64,000 nucleotides of DNA from Ridgeia piscesae. Taxonomy: Eukaryota; Annelida; Polychaeta; Sabellida; Siboglinidae. The notes under the pieces were generated by a model. The model was not told where the DNA came from. It was given only the letters and a program-made list of their open reading frames with translations, and did no database searches. Shown here in pieces: positions 25,065 through 37,112 of the stretch. Made by a program: the position numbers and the translations under genes. The stretch is from NCBI GenBank assembly GCA_025642075.2, contig JAODUO010000583.1:132501-196500 (forward strand). The letters are read 5' to 3'. How positions within the stretch are numbered: the stretch's first letter is position 1; every line of letters begins with the position of its first letter.

Positions 25065-26172
25065 AAAAAAATCAATCAATTAATAAGTCAGACAGAAACA
25101 CACCTTCCTGAGATTTTTATAATATCGCCTTTCAGTGAGACCGCCTGCAACCGGAAGCACCATGCGAGTTTGGTCGAAACCGACGTAACAGGCGAAACGT
25201 TTTTTTACCACACGCTCTAACTTGACATTGGTTGTACGTAATGTCTATAGTTTAAACGTTCAACAACCTTCGTACACAGTGCACGACTACAGTGACGCTG
25301 CTGGCGGCCGTGTTAACACACACACACACACTGCACTACACGTCCTGAGTGGACGATATCAAGCAGTGACGAATAGTAATATCTTATTTTTCTTTCCAGT
25401 GTCCAACTTCCACATGATGGAGAGACAGTTTGGACGTAGGTGCGATCTCATCCAGATACCTCGTTATCTGTCCGATGACAGATACACGACGAAGGGCAGA
25501 CCATCTTGGTAGTGTTGGTGACGGGAGTACAGCGTCTAAATTACGCCTTCATGAGTAGTGAGTCGACCGGTGACATAAAACAAACAGTTTACCTTCCGAT
25601 TACCGAAACAAGACGGCGAAGTTACTCTGGCTAATACTAATGGTGGTATAGTATACCTTGATAGCTGCCCAAGTACAATAAACCCACCACGACTTCGCCA
25701 CTTTGACGTCTGCCCCATTATACGTAATAAGTCGCACATATTACCTTGGCAGTCACCCGAGTATAGAACACGACAACAAGATTACCTTGGTAAATGCTCG
25801 ACTACTGAAATTTATGTCACCAAAGCGTTTACGCCACCATCATCACAGGCTTGTACAGGTGAGTTTCTACGAGTGCAGCACCATGACAACTACAAATTGT
25901 ATCGTCACATGCAAGTATGTCGTAGTGTTCGCACATCCGTCAGGTTAGTGTCAGTATCGTCGGCGTCGTTTGTTTCTTAACTACGACAATGCCAACAATA
26001 CGCACTTTCGATTAGGAAGAACACCCGTTAGCCAGGAACGAAGTCTTGCCGCTTCGAGGACAAACACACGAGTGAACAGAAAACTAATGTTAGTGTAGTC
26101 ATGAGCGAACATAGGCACACCAAACGATGGAAACAGTGAACAATGACGTAACGGACGTCCCGATTAATGACG
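25065..26172. other. Region 3' of SoxF: 3' UTR and intergenic
   Basis: The SoxF 3' UTR must lie here on the minus strand, but I see no clear AATAAA on that strand close to the stop. ATTACCTTGG-like motifs recur at 25740-25800. A possible + strand exon at 25400 is discussed under findings. Confidence 0.35.
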
Positions 26173-27599
26173 TCACAGACAGCAGGCGCAATGCGCTACG
26201 ACGGGATACGGGTCAGAGTTGTCAAACGAATCCTCCTCGCATTTCATTGGCTGGATATCGTCTTCGATTTCATATTTGACCCGATTCATATCGGGAAGGT
26301 AATTCATATGGAAAGTATCGGTAACGTCAAACTCGAGGTTACTCTGTCCGGCCGCCATGCTGACGTCATATCCGCCCCGCTCAGCAGAGAGAACGTACGG
26401 GTCGCGCGTCATGAATTCTGACGCGCCACCATCGTCAACATCATCATCATCATCGTCATCGTCACCATTTTGGTACGACGCGGCGTAATGCATATCGTGC
26501 GAGTCCATCATGTATTGGATGTCCGGGCAAAGTCTCGTGGCGCTCTCGTCCGGTTCTCGTCGCTGGACGTCGCCACCGGTGCCGCCGAGGTACTGGTCGA
26601 ACTCGCTGCGGTCGACGTCGGCGAGTGACTCGACCTCCGTGAACTGCTCGAGGATGTAATCCTCGGTCGTCTTCGCGTAGCCGTCGTCGGGCCCGGCCGG
26701 AGAGAGACAGCGGGCGTCGAACGGCGGTATCGCCTCGGCGACGTGCGCCGGCATCGGCGGGGCAGCGGTCGACGCCGGCGCCAACGCGTACATCTCAGCC
26801 ACGTGCGCCTCGGCCGTCGCCGCCGGGTCGTACTCGCACGCGGCGGCGTAGGCGCCACGTGACTCGCTGTAGTTGTGCTGGAGCGCCGTCAGGTGGCGCA
26901 GCGAGTGCGGGTTGCTCACCAGCGCGCGCAGCGTGCTCAGGTTCTCCGGCGTGCTCGCGGCCGGCGCGCGTGCGTAGTGGCTGCAGAACTGCCGGAAGTA
27001 GCAGCCGGCGCGTGGTGTGTAGACGAATTGGCGGTGCGAGAACTCACCGCAGTTGTTGGAGACGCAGTCGCTGGCGACGGATGAGGCGGCGAGCGCGTGT
27101 GCGTGCGCTTGCGCGTGCGCGTGCGCGTGCGCTTGCGCATGCGAGTCGACGGAGAGCGGGCTGGTCGGCGGGAACCGGAAGACTTTGTCGTCGGCCGCGT
27201 CCTCGGGAGAGAACTCTGGTGTTGGCAGGCCGCAGTTGGCGGCGCCACGGGGCACGGCCGAGGGGAAGGCGAAGCACGGCTTCTTGTCGAGGTCCGGGCT
27301 GCTGCGGGGGGACGCGTCGGGCGTGTCCAGTACACTCGAGTTGACCGGTACGTTGCAGAAGCCGCTTCCGTCGGGCGACGGGGACGAGGCGCCGTCCGTC
27401 GGCGACTTCCGGTCTGGGGAGTCGATGGCACGACGCCCCGGCACCGGCCCCGACCACTTGGCGGGCTTCTTCGGGTGTTTACGTCGCCTCGGTCGGTACT
27501 TGTAGTCCGGGTGTTGCTTCATATGCAACACGCGCAATCGTTCTGCTTCCTCCACGAACGGCCGTTTCTCGACTAGCGCAAGGGCCTTCCACTTGCGGC
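26173..27599 (-). CDS. SoxF: SoxF transcription factor (Sox7/17/18 class), exon 2
   Basis: This is the 3' coding exon of a SoxF protein (559 residues in total). The acceptor CTGACAG at 27600 (minus) follows CTCTGT. The split Gly codon joins exon 1 to give [19 protein letters not shown], so the intron lies inside the HMG box as in SoxF genes. The box ends with [24 protein letters not shown] (about residues 102-125), including basic nuclear-import residues. The C-terminal region is Ser/Pro-rich and holds a His-Ala/Gln-Ala run (about 238-253), [10 protein letters not shown] at 414-423 (the SoxF motif linked to beta-catenin binding) and an Asp run near 464-471. The stop is TGA at 26173-26175. The frame continuing upstream past 27599 (Ser-Leu, Tyr-Ile, Cys-Leu repeats) is intron microsatellite read-through. 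In vertebrates SoxF proteins act in endoderm and vascular development. Confidence 0.95.
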
Positions 27600-27657
27600 C
27601 TGTCAGACAGAGTGAAACATTGAGTACCAGAGAAAACAACCAGCTTTCAATTAGGAA

Positions 27658-27659
<2 letters not shown>

Positions 27660-27730
<71 letters not shown>

Positions 27731-27731
27731 T

Positions 27732-27774
<43 letters not shown>

Positions 27775-27795
27775 GGCAGGCAGGCAGGCAGGCGG

Positions 27796-27832
<37 letters not shown>

Positions 27833-27845
27833 AGGCAGGCAGACA
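27660..27845. repeat. Compound (AT)n-(GA)n-(CAGA)n-(GGCA)n microsatellite next to the SoxF acceptor
   Basis: Four simple arrays in series, starting about 60 bp upstream of the SoxF exon 2 acceptor in transcription sense. In the transcript the (AT)n and (CT)n parts would lie next to the branch-point and pyrimidine-tract region. Confidence 0.95.
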
Positions 27846-28259
27846 GGCAGAGAAAGCGACAGAGAAAAGAAAGAGAGAGCGTGGGAGAGTCAGGTAGAGA
27901 CAGAGAGAGCATGCCCGACAGTCCGTCTGTATGTCTGCCTGTTTGTTAGGTCTGTCTGTGTACGTTTGACTGTGCGTCCGCGTGCGTGCATGCGCATGTG
28001 CGATCAAATTAATTAAGACCGAACAAGAGACACCACAAAAGGACAAGGTTCACACGAAAGCTGCAAACGAGGCACATTCGAATTCATTACACAGTCGTTA
28101 TCCAACCTCAAAGGTCACCTCGACCCGTCGACCGATACGCATGCGCAGAAAACGCAGTGATGAGTGACGACTCTTTAACAGACCACAGAAACTCCACCGT
28201 AATCAATTACCTTTCGTTAAGTTGGCATACACCATAATCGCTACCATATGTTAATGTTA

Positions 28260-28600
28260 AACAACTTAAATCCGAATCGGGTTGCTGTTGTCCTACAATG
28301 GCTCGCTAGCCGAGGTGATTATCGCCCGTATCTCCGCATCAGTAGCCGGGCCTGTGTCCCATTAACTGCCGTTGAAATCGGGACCTGGCCTGACGTGATT
28401 ATAAAGTGGCATATGACTGCAGAAAAACCGACGCAGGGTGGAGCGCCACAGCGACCTGTAGGCAGCGACAAGTCGCCTATCTAATCGGCGTAGCGATTTA
28501 TCAGTTCGCTGCCGCGGGTGAGCGTGCGCACTCGATCCGGTGTCGCCGTCTCGGATTGTACCCGCTCTCAAATTGACCGAATCGGCGCGCACTAGCAGAG
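28260..28600. promoter_or_regulatory. Candidate intronic cis-regulatory block of SoxF
   Basis: CpG- and GC-richer than the flanks, with GATA-type motifs (TTATC in GTGATTATCGC, TATCT in CCTATCTAATC, TTATC in GATTTATCAG). This is a composition and motif argument only. Confidence 0.3.
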
Positions 28601-28727
28601 CGACCGGGCAAGAGACTCATAATTGAAAATTGTGTCATACACGTCGCGTAGTGGTACGTGTAACTTTCGTCCAATACAGAGCAACCAACGCTAGCACTTT
28701 TCAACGTTAGTATAATTAAACAGATTC

Positions 28728-28762
28728 TTTGGGACACGAAAGGGATTCTTTCGTGTCCCAAA
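28728..28762. repeat. Perfect 15-bp inverted repeat with 5-nt loop
   Basis: TTTGGGACACGAAAG (28728-28742), loop GGATT, then its exact reverse complement (28748-28762). Related palindromes occur at 28895-28911 and around 29109-29129. Confidence 0.95.
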
Positions 28763-29129
28763 TTATAACCAAAAGGGATTCTTTGAGAATATGTCACTCT
28801 TTATAATGTACACAATTTTAAATTAATATAACTATTTAATGTAACCCTATACCTTCGTTTCATTTGAATTATGTTTTAGAATCTGATAACACATCGAAAG
28901 GAATCCTTTCGGTGTCACAAATAATTACAAATACGCGGAGTTTCTAGTTTGGGCCCAATACGCCTATGTTATATGGCATGGTTATAAGTGATTAATAAAA
29001 CATAATTCTAAAGAGATAAAGGCTTAGAATTACATGAAATAATTACAGTATATTAACAGGATTGTGTACATTACAGTGAATTTAAAGTTATCAAATAATC
29101 CCTTTTCATTATAATTTGGGACACGGAAA
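28748..29129. mobile_element. Possible MITE or foldback element in the SoxF intron
   Basis: The sequence at 28748-28768 is repeated inverted at 29109-29129, with 17 bp of perfect match (TTATAATTTGGGACACG). Between them a third related palindrome (CGAAAGGA-A-TCCTTTCG) lies at 28895-28911. The boundaries and target-site duplication are not resolved. Confidence 0.4.
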
Positions 29130-32107
29130 AATCCCTCTCGACTTCCAAAGAATCCTTTTAAAATGTAGGCGACACCATGAAGCTAAACCCGAAAGAAGTT
29201 CGCATTTCAACCGCATCACTACCTATTTTTATCTGCGCGGCTAGTATATTTCCGCCAGAAAAAAAACACCTATAAAAGAGTTTTGCAATAATGGCCGGTG
29301 TAGCGCGCCAGAAGTAAGTTTCGGTCGCATTTGCAGCGATATCCACACTCCACATCCAGCGTGTTGACGGACTTGACAAATGCTGCATGCTCACCACTCC
29401 GAGAATGATATAAGTATTGGTCTGCATTTCAACGTGAAATTGATGTCATCTTAATCAATTGCCCACAGGAATTCACAGCTGAACCAGGCATATTTTGTGC
29501 CAAACCAAAGACTACAGGTTGCGTTATTTTTCGGGATATTAAATGCATTGACTGTTCAAAGTACATTGTTGTGGGGCATCGGCTATTTGTTTAAATTAAG
29601 CATCTTCATCAAGTCGTAACAATATCCTTAGCAGACTCTCTAGCAAATTAGTGCAAGTGTAATATATCGATGTACTCGTTTGGTATCTTGCAATAACAAT
29701 ATCCTGTCTTCAACATGTTTATAAATTAATTACAGGACACTGTCTGTTTGTCGTACACTGTATCATACGTTCAGCTAAATTACACTATTATGCAGGCATG
29801 TGTCATATTCACTGGGCAAGTGTACATAGATAGTGTTGTATTAGCAAATATTACTAATACTCAATCCTGTGTGAGCCAAGTTAACAGTTGAGTCAATTCT
29901 GCGTCAGATGTGGAATCCAGATCGCTTGAATACATTCCACAGAGTGACAATGTATAGAACAGCTTTTAAAAGCGTGCTTGCTCTAGCATCAACTAGATGC
30001 TTGTCAACGGCACTACGGTCTGCCGTGAACTTTTGACATTTAGAACATTTAATTAATACGGTCGTTATTAACACGGACGAGTTCCGTGAACATAATTACT
30101 TACACGTACGAAACAGCTTTAACTGCTTATAAAAACAATTCATAATTAAGAAGGTCATTGCGTGTTTCTCGTAAGCTAAACGACGTTATGCTACGGTGTT
30201 ACGTAAAATACATCGCCTAAACGATGAAATTGAAAATCATCCATCAATAATTACCTGCCGTAGTCGATAACTATAACATTGTTACTTACTAAATTTCTCT
30301 CACAGCGTTTCAGTCTTTCCATTAGTCGGAACCGGACCATTAATTTTTTTTATCAATAGTGTACGTCATTCCTGTAGCTACATTCTTAAACAAGAAAATA
30401 TCCTAATAATTCCCTCTGCATGCGCATAACTATCTGCTGTCTCCAATGCGAAAACGAGGCACGTACAGTTCTAAAGCAGGCTCAAACGTTTTACATTATA
30501 CATATTCCAGAACATACTTTTATCACAGCACTTTCTTTCTGCCCGTGCGTAAGGGGGCCGAAGGTAGGCGCTGACCTTTAACACGTATACATGCGTCATA
30601 ACGGGCATGCGCAATTCGTAGAGGGGAACCGGAAGATACTCGCAGACTGGAACTTACTTTTGGCACGGTACACTGTGTTTCGATCAATGTTCGGTTTTAT
30701 CGTCAAACCGAACGCTTGATTCCGAAGTAAATTGCCAGAGAATACCTTTTTAAAATCCACACAAGCGTGAACGATTGTTTTGGTAATTCATAGAGATAAC
30801 CTTGTCTCTATTTAAAGGTAAATAACGTATTCTAATAACGTTTCAGTGAAAGTTCGAAAACAAGGACACATAGCATAGGGACATTGCCATCGTAGAAATA
30901 GTGCTATATTTGTGTGCGGAATCATACCTAGAGTGTTCTGACCAAGAATGAGGAAATTCGGTCAAATCTTTATAGAAGACACCATAGTGAATATAAGATG
31001 TTGGGAAGCACAACAAACAGGGAGTAGGTCCAGTTGGAACGGGTCTTGATGGTAATCACAGAAAAGTGAAAACTGAACCTTTGACAAGCAATGCACGACG
31101 GGAGACAACGACGATTTGAGATCGAGGCACCGCTGCCTGAGCGGAGGTCACCTGCTACATGAGCGATTGAGCGCTTCTCTAGCAGCGGGGTCAGAGATAA
31201 CTGAACCACTTGTTGGGTACAAATCACCTATAGGCAGTTCTATCAGGACCGAATGAGTGGCTGTATCATGGGCTGTATCAGTCGGACTGCGGATTTACTA
31301 TTAATGACATTTTGCGTAAAACCGGAAAACAAATGTTTGTCCAAATATAACTTTGTTCAGGGAAGTTCAACAATCGCATAGCTCAACCTGACACCAGAGA
31401 TGACAAAATTTATCACAACACTTGTTGTCGCTTTTCATGTTGTTCCGCTGACAAAAAATTGGCGTGTACTGAGTAATTTGTGACACAGTAATTTATTATG
31501 TTTTCTTCAACCGATGGCTGTAGATTGGCTGCTTGTTTGCTGAAGTCAAAGGGAACATCAAACAAACAGTCATTATTGCAATCTTCTAAAACAACGCACA
31601 CGCGTATGCAGTTAAATCACACGGTTAAAATAACACTGGCCAATGGTCGAAACGATTTAATTTGGAAGTGTGATCTATGTCATGCAAATTTGGCAACAAC
31701 AAATGTAATGACTCTTAACTCATGTTGCTCTTTCGTCCATAAGGCGTAATAAACAATGAAGCTGCCTCCTGGATCCACGCCATAGACAAATCGGCGACAG
31801 TGAACTGACTCTTCCGCCAGTTACAGATGAAGAAGGCAAAGAGCATTACTTTAAATGTCATTTCGTGGGCTGACTTGAAAGGTCGGAACAGTTTTCGTGG
31901 TGGATTTAGAAGCGGGTGTACTCAACCGGAAGGGGTTATCAACGGGATTACGATAGGATCTGTTGTGTTGACGCGCGTGCAATAATGTGTAAATAGTTAG
32001 TTGCGTGCAACATTTAACAGCAAGCCTCTACATCGGGTTACGAAGAATCACGTATTACGAAGACAGTCCACAATATCTTTACCCGCCAGTGGATCCGTGA
32101 ACGTGTC

Positions 32108-32425
32108 GTTACCTACATCAGCGTAACCCAAGTTTGATAGCCCAAGTCTGAGTACCCCGACGTGTTCGTGTTGAAAGCTACATTTGTATAACCCAACCTA
32201 CTGCACTCGACACCCGCGTAACCAATGCATTACAACTTACACTCTCATAATCGCAAAGTGTTACAACCTGCACATGTGTAACTCAGTGTTGGAGCCTACA
32301 CCTGCCTAACCACAACGACTTCCACCCAACACCTGCATAACCCAAAGTGTCGCAGACAACACGTGCCCAAACCAAAACGACAAAGTCTACACCTTCATGT
32401 AACCAACCCACACTTCCACAACCCT
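32108..32425. repeat. Degenerate ~30-bp tandem repeat beside the SoxF exon 1 donor
   Basis: About ten diverged units resembling CTACACCTGCGTAACCCAA plus AGTGT-type ends (for example near 32115, 32170, 32250, 32305 and 32395). It lies inside the intron, ending within about 10 bp of the donor. Confidence 0.6.
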
Positions 32426-32433
32426 GCTCTCAC

Positions 32434-32686
32434 CTAGCATCTTGCTGAGGTCGGCATTGTGTACGTCCGGGTTCTCCTCTGCGAGTCGCTTCCTCTCCGA
32501 CTTGGCCCACACCATGAAGGCGTTCATCGGCCGTCGAATGCGCGGCTCCGTGCGACGCGCGCGCCCGGCATCGGGACACGCGTGAGCTCGCACGCTGCAC
32601 GTCCTCTCCAACCACTTGTAACCGAAGCCAACGGGCGGCGCGTGCAGCAGCGCCAAGTGCGCTGCCGTCGACCCGTGGAGGTCCAT
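32434..32686 (-). CDS. SoxF: SoxF transcription factor, exon 1 (start codon and first half of HMG box)
   Basis: ATG at 32686 (minus) opens [14 protein letters not shown] and a short N-terminal region. The HMG box then starts at about residue 49: [37 protein letters not shown]. The exon ends CTAG|GTGAG at 32433, phase 1. The [10 protein letters not shown] and [14 protein letters not shown] signatures are Sox-specific, and together with exon 2 they place it in SoxF. The reading past the donor ([11 protein letters not shown]) is intron. The N-terminus before the box is short compared with some vertebrate SoxF proteins. No upstream in-frame ATG is needed, and the 5' UTR appears to be in the same exon. 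Confidence 0.95.
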
Positions 32687-33000
32687 CGTGGTGTCGAGCG
32701 AGCTACGAGCTACGAGCTAGCGGGGGCTGTGAGGTGCACAGCGCGACCGGCAGCGGTCGTTATAGCAGTGACGCCGTCCGCTTGCTGTCGCTCGCTCTCG
32801 CCTCTCGCTCGGCCGACTGTCACCACGAGCCAAGTGTGTCAACTGTCCACCTATCAGCGACGCGCGCAGAGGTCGAAGGCAGCCGGGACCGGCAGCCGTG
32901 TGAAGAGGCTCGGCCAGGCATCGAGCTCGACCGCGGGTCAGGGCCGTCGCTTTTTTTGGTCTCGGACCTGATTCGGATGATCGACTCAGATATGTTGTGA
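32687..33000 (-). promoter_or_regulatory. SoxF 5' UTR and core promoter region
   Basis: A CpG-rich block directly upstream of the SoxF ATG. A TATA-like CTATAAC lies on the minus strand about 75 bp before the ATG (around 32758-32764), and a GCTCGTA-type direct repeat lies between it and the ATG. The transcription start is unproven. Confidence 0.4.
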
Positions 33001-33227
33001 ATTTTAATGCACTTCCCAAAGTTGTTTGTTTGTAAGATGCAAAACAGTAGACTACTTCACTTGTAATGTTGTCTGGTATATTTGATGTTCATAATGTATG
33101 GTTTGTATGTACTTGCTGTTCTTGCGGTTTTTGTTATTATAATTATTATTGTTTGTATTATTTATGTATATTGTTTCAGTTATCAGTGCTGTTACCAGGT
33201 CCTCTGGACGGGTTGGAATCTGAATTA

Positions 33228-33376
33228 ATACAATACAACATAACACAATATAATAAAATACAATACAATACAATACAATACAATACAATACAATACAATA
33301 CAATACAATACAATACAATACAATACAATACAATACAATACAATACAATACAATACAATAAAAAATGCAATACAAT
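33228..33376. repeat. (ACAAT)n pentamer microsatellite
   Basis: About 25 perfect CAATA units with diverged edges, roughly 550 bp upstream of the SoxF start. The Tyr-Cys-Ile-Val frames are artefacts. Confidence 0.97.
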
Positions 33377-33440
33377 TAATCGAATCATGTGCGTATTTTC
33401 AAATATAAAATGTTACATTCATGTACTACTTACTATCTTT

Positions 33441-33539
33441 AACACACACACACGCACGCGCACGCGCACGCGCACGCGCACGCGCACGCACGCACGCACG
33501 CACACACGCACACACACACCACACACACACACACACACA
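33441..33539. repeat. Compound (CA)/(CGCA)/(CACG)n microsatellite
   Basis: Short CA, CGCACG, CACG and CA arrays in series. Confidence 0.95.
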
Positions 33540-36500
33540 TTCAAACACTGAATATTAAGACCATAACATCGCACCACCACGATCCTGTCATTTCATTTCA
33601 CAAATCAGCATCCAATGTAAAGTCAACGCGGCGAGAAATGCATTTTTTTACATTATTTTCTACGTTTCCCGACGCGCCCCTGATATTGCATGACATCCGG
33701 TTTGGCTAGTTAATATAAAACAAACGAGGTCACTTTCCCGCACCACGCCCAGACGCTACCCTAAATCCCGGAACCGACCGACCCAGTAGCTAGCGGTGTA
33801 GGGGTGGCCGAGGGTAGCTCGGTCGTCCAACAATTCCCATGAGTGTCATTTGTCCACGGCGGCGACGCTTTCGTCACAGTGGACTGAGCGGGATCGATCC
33901 GGTGACAGGCGACAAGGCCTTGCAGTGGACTCTCAGTATGAATAACACGTTGGCAACTTGGGATTTGGTCAAATTGTCCCGTACGTTCGATGTTACTTGA
34001 ATCCGTGGCCAGTTGAACGAGAACAAGTCAGAAAGCGGATGTCAGAACTGTTGATTTCAAGTGGATGTTACTTCTTCATCTTCATCGTCATGTTCTTCTT
34101 CGTCTTCTTGTTGCTCCTCTTCTTGTTCTTCTCCTTCTGTTTCCTTTTCGGACATTCCCCCCCCCTAAAGATATTTCACTTCCTCTGGTATAATTTATAC
34201 ACCACTGAGAAGGAATCTACGATTTATAACGACTATTCTGAGAAACAGACTCAGGCAACGTGGGGTGATCAAAACTGTGCGTCTGCACCAAGCTAATTCC
34301 ATCACTGATGCAGATATCTTCTACGGGAGAAACGTTTCTCTCCATCCTGCCTCTCGGGAATGCCCCCGTGTTTAACTTCCGCAAACATTCCTGCCCGTGG
34401 TCGACGGCTCAGAAGACGTGCAAGTTAACGCTAAATCCTCATGGGCAGCTTTTCGTACTCAGCGCAACATGGATCATGTGGCCAAATAAAAGTCTTTCTC
34501 CACTCAGGACCACCTCTGTACCTGTCCCGTGTCCCATGGCTCTTATGACATATATTTTAGAGAATGGTGCTACGCTTTGTTTTTTCATCTTGTGTATTTA
34601 ACTGTCATTGAGCTTCTAGCTAGCGTGTCTACCTAAACATCAGATATGCCTCTTCCCCCACTTGACAAACTCCCATAAGATCCTTGGCAACATATGCTGA
34701 TAAACAAATTGAACACAAATCTGAACTTTACATACAAATCACTGCTCTATGTAACGTATTTGTTGTTATGTAGTGTCATTGGTACTGACGATCGCCGCTT
34801 TAAAACTGGCTTATGTGAATGTCAAAGAAAGCCATATACAAATTCGTTTGACGTATATTTCTAATGGCCGTCAAATCACGAAAGCTGCTAATTTGAAGAA
34901 AAGGACATGTTGCCACATCTATGCCGTCTAAGGTGATTGGTTGATGGTGAAAAAGAAAATAATTTATTTGTTACAACAGTGTGCATATCGTAAGCTCCAC
35001 TGGCTGCCACGTTCCAATGCCACACTGTCAGCTTTGTCCAGTCTAGACTCGACGGAACTGGACCTCGCAGTAAGACAACACGTCTGACTGCTGCGGTCCT
35101 ACGTTCTAGGAAGTCTGGTTCCTTTCTCTCTTCACTCGAGCCGCTTAGACATTAACTCCGTCTCAACCTGCATTTAGACATTAATCTGACGTGACTATGA
35201 ATACAAATCACACGCACAGTCGACAAATCACAATGATTTAACAACACTAATCAAATTGTCATACAGAACAACTCCAGGCGACATAACTAAGGATACGAGA
35301 GTCACGACTGTTACGTCGACGTATATGGAATTGAAACACGCACTTCAGTTCGGTTACGTCAGACGCCGACATACAGTGTACACACGGTGTCACGTTCTCT
35401 CCCGCGGGGAAGGAACGCCAACCCCACGGGCGCTGGACGGCGGGAATCACGTTCTCGTCAGCCGTCGGGCAACTTCACGCGTTGCGTTGAACTATTTCCA
35501 AGCGCCGCTGGCGACAGAGCGCTACTGCTGCATGGGGCGAATATGACCACGGTAACAATTACGATGACGAGTACCACGCTATCACGAACATGGAGTCGAC
35601 TTGTTGGTCGCGTTGGCGTCTATACTTCTGTAGCACTTCCGGAGAGTTGGCGTGCAAAGTGTTGAATGTGGTTTTGTTAGTTAATAACATAAAATCACCA
35701 CATGTTAGAATTGTCATGCATGTAATAATCTGTTATAAGATTTTATTAATACAATCCCAACTTACAATTACAGAATTAAATTGTCCGTACCAAGCACCGT
35801 CTGGATTATGGAATTTTACCGTTATGGACAGGTACCGTAATGGAGAGTTCAATGACGTGAATAGTAATAGGAATTCATTCCTGACCATTAGAAGAGATCG
35901 CGATAAGCAGGTTACCGTTATAGACAAGTGGATGCTAAGAGAGACGTTACTGTATATTATATTGATGTTATTGATTTATTATGTTTTTATCCTCTGAGCG
36001 AGTAGCGTTTATGTCGTATCTGCACAAGTCTAAAAAACAAAGAGTTTGGAAAGTGAACATACATACAGGGTATGTAAGGCCTATAGGTATATCCGTTGCT
36101 ACATCGAGTTTATCCATTGATCTTTGGCAAATGTTAAACATAAATAACGTTATTGAAGACTTTGGAGTAATAACATAGTTTTATTGATGCCTTATGCCCC
36201 GGCCCCGATCGGCAAATGATCCCTGAATAATGCCTACCTAGACTGTCTGCCCGCGGTTTCATTGGCGCGATACCCACCTGGTATTTGCCAATTATAACAC
36301 AGACGCAGATTCTCCATACTATAGAGAACACATCTCATACTTGTGCACTACGTCATGATGCGTTCGCGAGGCGAAGCGTCGTTGCGATGACGTGTTTGTG
36401 ACGTCATTAGACAATGGTAACTGATGACGCTTTCTTCTCGTTTCTATGCTGGCACTGAAGATGGTTACTGCCAGGGTGCTTAACGTCCTCAGTGATTCTT

Positions 36501-36590
36501 TTAGGTCGCACATCGAGAGGGGATCGACATTAGCGTGTTTCTCCGATTCACAAGGGATACACAGACCCCAATGTTGAGAAGCCATGTTTT
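33540..36590. other. Intergenic, no gene recognised
   Basis: A tRNA-like fragment lies at about 33795-33910 (TGGCCGAGG box A-like and GGATCGATCC box B-like motifs, unusually far apart). Short frames at 33958-34296 and 35256-35665 carry no family motifs. Confidence 0.4.
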
Positions 36591-36614
36591 AACGCCAAAT
36601 ATGTCGTGACTGCT

Positions 36615-36680
36615 ATGGCCGGGTATTTAACCCGGGTCGCCGGCGTATGTGCAAACCACTACACTACCGCGCCTCTACAT
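36615..36680 (-). repeat. tRNA-derived SINE head
   Basis: On the minus strand, GCGCGGTAGTGTAGTGG (box A) is followed about 35 bp later by GGTTAAATACC (degenerate box B) within a CCGGGT...ACCCGG stem. The anticodon arm does not fold well, so this is a SINE head or tRNA relic rather than a working tRNA. Confidence 0.5.
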
Positions 36681-36890
36681 CTCCATGGGTAACGGGAAGA
36701 ACCATTCGGTATATAATCCCGTGGTCACCCCATGGACAGCATTTGGCGATTTAACAGCAGGATGAAGAAAACACTATAATATACTATATAATGCGATTGA
36801 GTGTGTCCGGGTGGAAAAAAAAGGGGCCCACAAAATAATTAACAAGGGTCAAAAACGACGTGGTCGTCAACCGTGTCATCAACGCGGTTT

Positions 36891-37112
36891 AAGTCAACGC
36901 GTGGTCAAGTCAACGCGTGGTCAAGTCAACGCGTGGTCAAGTCAACGCGTGGTCAAGTCAACGCGTGGTCAAGTCAACGCGTGGTCAAGTCAACGCGTGG
37001 TCAAGTCAACGCGTGGTCAAGTCAACGCGTGGTCAAGTCAACGCGTGGTCAAGTCAACGCGTGGTCAAGTCAACGCGTGGTCAAGTCAACGCGTGGTCAA
37101 GTCAACGCGTGG
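36891..37112. repeat. 16-bp minisatellite (GTGGTCAAGTCAACGC)n, about 14 copies
   Basis: Near-perfect 16-bp units with an ACGCGT palindrome at each junction. Because 16 is not a multiple of 3, all three + frames are open and give the same 16-residue repeat; this is not evidence of coding. Confidence 0.97.

Larger units (their letters stand above)
27600..32433 (-). other. SoxF intron (4,834 bp) within the HMG box
   Basis: Donor G|GTGAG at 32433 and acceptor ACAG at 27600 (minus-strand sense). It contains a compound microsatellite near the acceptor, a GC-richer GATA-bearing block at about 28260-28600, an inverted-repeat cluster at 28728-29129 and a degenerate 30-bp repeat next to the donor. Between 29130 and 32100 I see no gene; a frame at 31498-31749 has no recognisable domain. 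Confidence 0.9.

Noticed and set aside
33795..33910. tRNA gene
   Set aside because: Box A-like and box B-like motifs are about 85-95 bp apart and no cloverleaf can be drawn; at most a SINE relic.
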